Of a stretch of DNA of 64,000 bases, positions 60,626-64,000 are shown one piece after another. Made by a program: the position numbers and the translations under genes. The notes under the pieces were generated by a model. The model was given only the letters and a program-made list of their open reading frames with translations. It did not search any database and was not told the origin of the DNA. Position 1 is the stretch's first letter, and each line of letters begins with the position of its first letter. Origin of the DNA: Plazaster borealis (Eukaryota > Echinodermata > Asteroidea > Forcipulatida > Labidiasteridae); the NCBI GenBank assembly GCA_021014325.1, contig CM037461.1, forward strand, positions 8,089,501-8,153,500, read 5' to 3'.

Positions 60626-62316
60626 AGGGAGAGTTGCTGATTGTAGGGAGGAACCTGTTCTTCCCCAGCAACGGAGTATCCATAAGGGGAGTGGACAGCA
60701 AGAATTGCAGCATCACCCTCCGTGACTTCGCATTCGAAACGCTCCCGGAAAACGCAACTGTGGGTAGCCTGTGTGAATCTACAAAAATGACAGGGAAACT
60801 CCGCTTCTTCCTCTATTCTGAGGGTACCGACATGGAAAAGAAAACAACCCAAAAAAGTAAACCAAGTTCTGCAGCGGGGCCGTCAACCAGTACACCACGA
60901 CACAAAGATGACGTTCATTCGAGCCCACATGTTAGTCCAGTGTATCCAGCCGAGGAATTCGACCAAGAAATTGAGATTGATGATTGTTACTGGCGCCCGT
61001 CAAATGACAGCGAGGTACAGTTCGGCCCACTATTTCTGCCGACAATCAACCTGTCAGACACAGTTCCACTTGCACCAGACACCTTTTCATCACCGACTTC
61101 ACCGTATTCTCCAAGATCACCAACTCCTCCACCCGGACCTACAAATGCACCAGTTCCTGCCAGGTCCCTAACTGCACCAGTCTCGGGCAGCTCCCAAACT
61201 GTCTCAGGCATGTCCCAAGCCGTCTCTGACGGGTCTCCACTTCTTAATATTTGGTGTGGGGGTCTAACAGGGTCAGCCACGGAGCCACGGAACGAAGTGG
61301 ACCAACTCACCGGGAGAAGGGTTGTCGAGTTGCACAGAGTAAAGATTTTGTCAGAGATGATCGAAGTCTTCAAGGACCCCAGCATCGAAGATGTTAGGCT
61401 TCAGTTTCGGTTTGTCGGGGAAGCAGGAGCAGATGCGTCTGGAGTGTCCAGAGATGTATATACGGCGTTCTGGCAAGAGTTCTACATAACAGTATGTTCT
61501 GGGGAAGCAACACGAGCCCCAGTGATGTTTCCCGAATATGGGCCTCCACAGTGGGAAGCAATTGGAAGAATCTTTGTGAAGGGATTTAGAGATGTGAAGG
61601 TCTTCCCGTTCAGGCTATCCCAAGCCTTCGTCATTTCTCTCATCCATGGTGAAGCGGCTCTCACTCAAGAAAAACTCCTGGAGTCGTTCATGGTATACCT
61701 TTCGGATTTAGATAAACAGATTGTTGAGAAGGCGTGGAACGGAACAATGGAGGAGGATGACGAAGAGTACTTGTTAGACATCTTAAGCCGCGCGGGGACC
61801 CGCACCATTCCAGATGAAGTTGGCATGGTTGGCATGCACAAAGCCATTTTGAAAGCAGCCCACAAGCAGCTAGTCATGGATGCTAATTATGGATCGGTAT
61901 GGATGGTCCTCACGGCAAGGTTGCCTTTGATGCGGGAGCTCCCCACAGTCCAGGCTATAGAGGAACTCTATAACAAAATGAAACCTACACCTCGAAAGGT
62001 AATTGCGATGATAGATTCTACACCACAGAACCAGGAGCAGCAGCAGGCGCTGAGCTATTTGAAGCAGTTCATCCGTAGCCTGGATTCTACAACTCTGGCC
62101 AAGTTTCTACGGCATTGTACTGGAGCAGAAGTTATGAGCGTCGAAAAACTAGCAGTGCAATTCAACGCTGTCAGGGCGGGGCTTGCAAGACGCCCAATAG
62201 CTCACATGTGTGGGCCAACCCTTGAGCTTCCGGCAACATATCTTTCGTACAACGAGCTACGAATGGAATTTTCAAATATTCTGGACTCTGGATATCTGAA
62301 GATCGACATAGTCTAA
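60626..62316 (+). CDS. HECT-domain E3 ubiquitin ligase-like protein, 5' end in gap
   Basis: 563 codons are open from the gap edge to TAA at 62,314-62,316, without introns. The N-terminal part (FFPSNGVSIRGVDSKN, TVGSLCESTKMTGKLRFFLY) resembles the region before the HECT domain in the many uncharacterised HECT proteins of invertebrates and fish. A Pro/Ser linker follows with TSPYSPRSPTPPPGP (61,090-61,140). The HECT-like domain starts near 61,395 (LQFRFVGEAGADASGVSRDV) and ends SYNELRMEFSNILDSGYLKI. The catalytic cysteine is in HMCGPTLELP (codon 62,209-62,211), so the transfer of ubiquitin from E2 to substrate is plausible. Many such genes are lineage-expanded and some travel with transposons, so host role and substrates are unknown. 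The start codon lies in or before the gap. Confidence 0.85.
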
Positions 62317-63371
62317 GGAATGGGTCGTGGTCAGCAAACCACTCTACTTCATGCATCGTTCCTGGTCTAATCATGCATGAGTAAGCTTGATCAAATAGAC
62401 AGACAATTTTTTTAAAAGATATTTTGGTTCTCATCCAAAACGTTTTATGCTGTTAGCATTGGAACTAAATAACGCCTAACATTTCACCCAGGTTTTTTTA
62501 TTGGTTGATTGTGATTTGAGCCAGTGGTTTTGTAATGGGAACATTCGATCAATATTGACCTAATATAGAGTTTCTTTGAAAAGTTCAGGTTGGAAATTGA
62601 GAAAAAGAATAACCACTGTGTACACTCAATGATTTGTTTTCCTTCCTTTTATGCTGCCTGTGGCGTATCCAAACATAACCAGATGAAAAAATAGCGACAA
62701 CCTTTTTTAACTTACATGTATGGTCGTATAAGCCAATCATGAGCTTTTATTAAGTGTGTGCTTTTTGCCACAGATATGAGGAAAAGGTGCAAGTCGGACC
62801 TCTTAAATTCAAGGTTTTATTTCTTATTTGACCCTTTGAGGACTATTTCATAGTCGAGACATTTTGTTGAAATTAAAGACATTATCTATGTGCATACTCT
62901 CGCCAAGAGTAAGCTGACGTGCATGTACCCCTAAAAAGACTCTCGAAGCGTGATCTGTCTGCGTTTCTAATAGTGAAAAAAAGCACCATTGGAGATTTGT
63001 TTGCACAATGTTGAAAAATACTCCGGTTGATATTTTTGTTATGGTTTATAAGATAGTTTTTTAAGGCTTTTGTGATTTGATTCTTTTGTGACATCCTTTA
63101 CTCATGGTTGTACCTGATTGATGGGATCACGTCGTTCCAAAATTGGCAGGCAAAATAAAGTTGATAAAAAGCTGTTGCCCTATTGACCCAAAGAGAGAAA
63201 GTTGTGTTTTTACTGGTCCGAAAAAGTTCCAGAATGTAGCTTTCATTTGCGTTTACCACACTGTTTTAAGTTCACTCAGTATAGATCTCGTTCCAAGTTG
63301 GACAAACTGTAGGTACCGTACCCATATTTATGTTGTGCTTTGATGATCATGATATCCAACAAGATTTAGTA
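62317..63371. other. 3' flank of the HECT gene, no other gene
   Basis: AT-rich sequence with no recognisable ORF or repeat. It probably contains the 3' UTR. Confidence 0.45.
63154..63159 (+). promoter_or_regulatory. candidate polyadenylation signal of the HECT gene
   Basis: AATAAA about 840 bases after the stop. It is the first clear hexamer I see in the 3' flank, and weaker variants closer to the stop are possible. Confidence 0.35.
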
Positions 63372-63548
63372 TAGACCTTTATCATGGTGCGGCCATCTTG
63401 ATTTTCTCCCATTTGAATCAATGTAACCAAACTGAGGCTGGACATGCAAACAGTCTGGTTCCTTTTTGTACAATGAATGTTAGCATCCATTACTGTTATT
63501 GAATACAAAGGAACATGACCAAGATGGTGGCAGCATGATAAAGGTCTA
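63372..63548. mobile_element. MITE with TA-flanked 29-bp TIRs
   Basis: TAGACCTTTATCATGGTGCG..CCATCTTG pairs with the right end CAAGATGGTGGCAGCATGAT..AAAGGTCTA with three mismatches. Terminal TA fits a Tc1/mariner-type target. It is 177 bp and non-coding. Confidence 0.75.
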
Positions 63549-63695
63549 TTGCACTGTGTACAGTTTACTCGTATTACAGTGTGGTACCAGTTTATATTGC
63601 TTATACATTGTATCATTTCGGTATTTATGACTAGTTTATTTTATCATGTGGTACACCATAGTTTTACACTTATTTAATACTGTTATTGCTACTGT

Positions 63696-63887
63696 AGCCC
63701 GGTTCATACTTCCTGTGAATGCGAATGCGATGCGATTTGACGTGAATTTGACGTCACAACTCTGTTTTCGCTGCGATATTCGCAAGAGAGCAGTTGCCTA
63801 CAACTCAACTGCTGCGATTATTCTGCGAATATGTGACGTCAACATTCGTATCGCATTCGCATTCACAGGAAGTATATGAACTGGGCT
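63696..63887. mobile_element. MITE with about 40-bp TIRs (AGCCCGGTTCATA)
   Basis: AGCCCGGTTCATACTTCCTG continues into GAATGCGAATGCGATGCGAT and is matched by the inverted right end (63,848-63,887). Two TGACGTCA-like sites (near 63,749 and 63,834) are part of the inverted arms. It is 192 bp and non-coding. Confidence 0.8.
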
Positions 63888-64000
63888 TGAGTTGTGCCTT
63901 TTGTTTAATTTAGCACCCTTGTATTTTAGCCTCTTTTTGCACTCTTTGTGAGTTTTTGGATAGCGCTTGATTTTTTTGCACCTGGTATACACCGTTGTGT

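Noticed and set aside
60987..61385. Minus-strand ORF opposite the HECT linker
   Set aside because: It is the antisense shadow of the Pro/Ser-rich linker, with no family features.

Overview
The window is animal nuclear DNA: long introns with GT..AG borders, FN3, EGF and receptor tyrosine kinase exons, and many transposon families. The gene content (a Tie-like FN3-EGF receptor kinase and a single-exon HECT protein) and the repeat families point to a marine deuterostome invertebrate, most likely an echinoderm. This is inference from family knowledge; no database could be searched.

Layout. 0.4-1.9 kb: a rearranged BEL/Pao retrotransposon relic. 2.0-24.2 kb: sixteen consecutive plus-strand exons of one receptor tyrosine kinase whose 5' end lies outside the window. 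It has at least four FN3 domains, two EGF domains, one transmembrane helix, a complete kinase and a short tail with a YVEM motif. All splice phases agree and the joined exons give an open frame of 841 codons to a TAA at 24,199-24,201. Its introns hold tRNA-derived SINEs, an inverted array of tRNA-like repeats (11.4-13.5 kb), and a LINE with a Harbinger-type transposon nested inside it (19.7-22.4 kb). 24.4-27.6 kb: gene-poor flank with a duplicated segment and a TIR element. 27.6-31.2 kb: a satellite of about 22-bp monomers with almost no G on the plus strand, next to a transposase zinc-ribbon relic. 33.0-34.1 kb: a CR1/L2-like LINE tail. 35.9-39.3 kb: a compound repeat (X) carrying a 1.5-kb TIR insertion. 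40.1-42.4 kb: a Penelope-like element (PLE) copy. 43.3-44.1 kb: a 0.73-kb TIR element.

46.1-58.9 kb is a nested stack. Repeat X is split by a large element with long inverted arms and AGGGTCATT termini (46,475-57,619). Its right arm is split by a second PLE insertion (about 52.6-57.2 kb), and that PLE is split by a foldback element with palindromic termini (53.0-54.1 kb). Inside the PLE insertion is a compact minus-strand unit at 56.1-56.86 kb. It has a TATA box, a plausible cap site, an intronless reading frame of about 200 codons that is not a recognisable histone, and 28 nt after its stop a perfect canonical histone-type 3' stem-loop. I regard this as the most unusual item in the window.

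60.6-62.3 kb: the C-terminal part of an intronless HECT-domain ubiquitin ligase-like gene with its catalytic cysteine kept. Its 5' part is lost in a 500-base assembly gap. Two small MITEs follow downstream.

Only the receptor kinase and the HECT gene look like host protein genes. Most other open frames belong to mobile elements in various states of decay or are chance frames.
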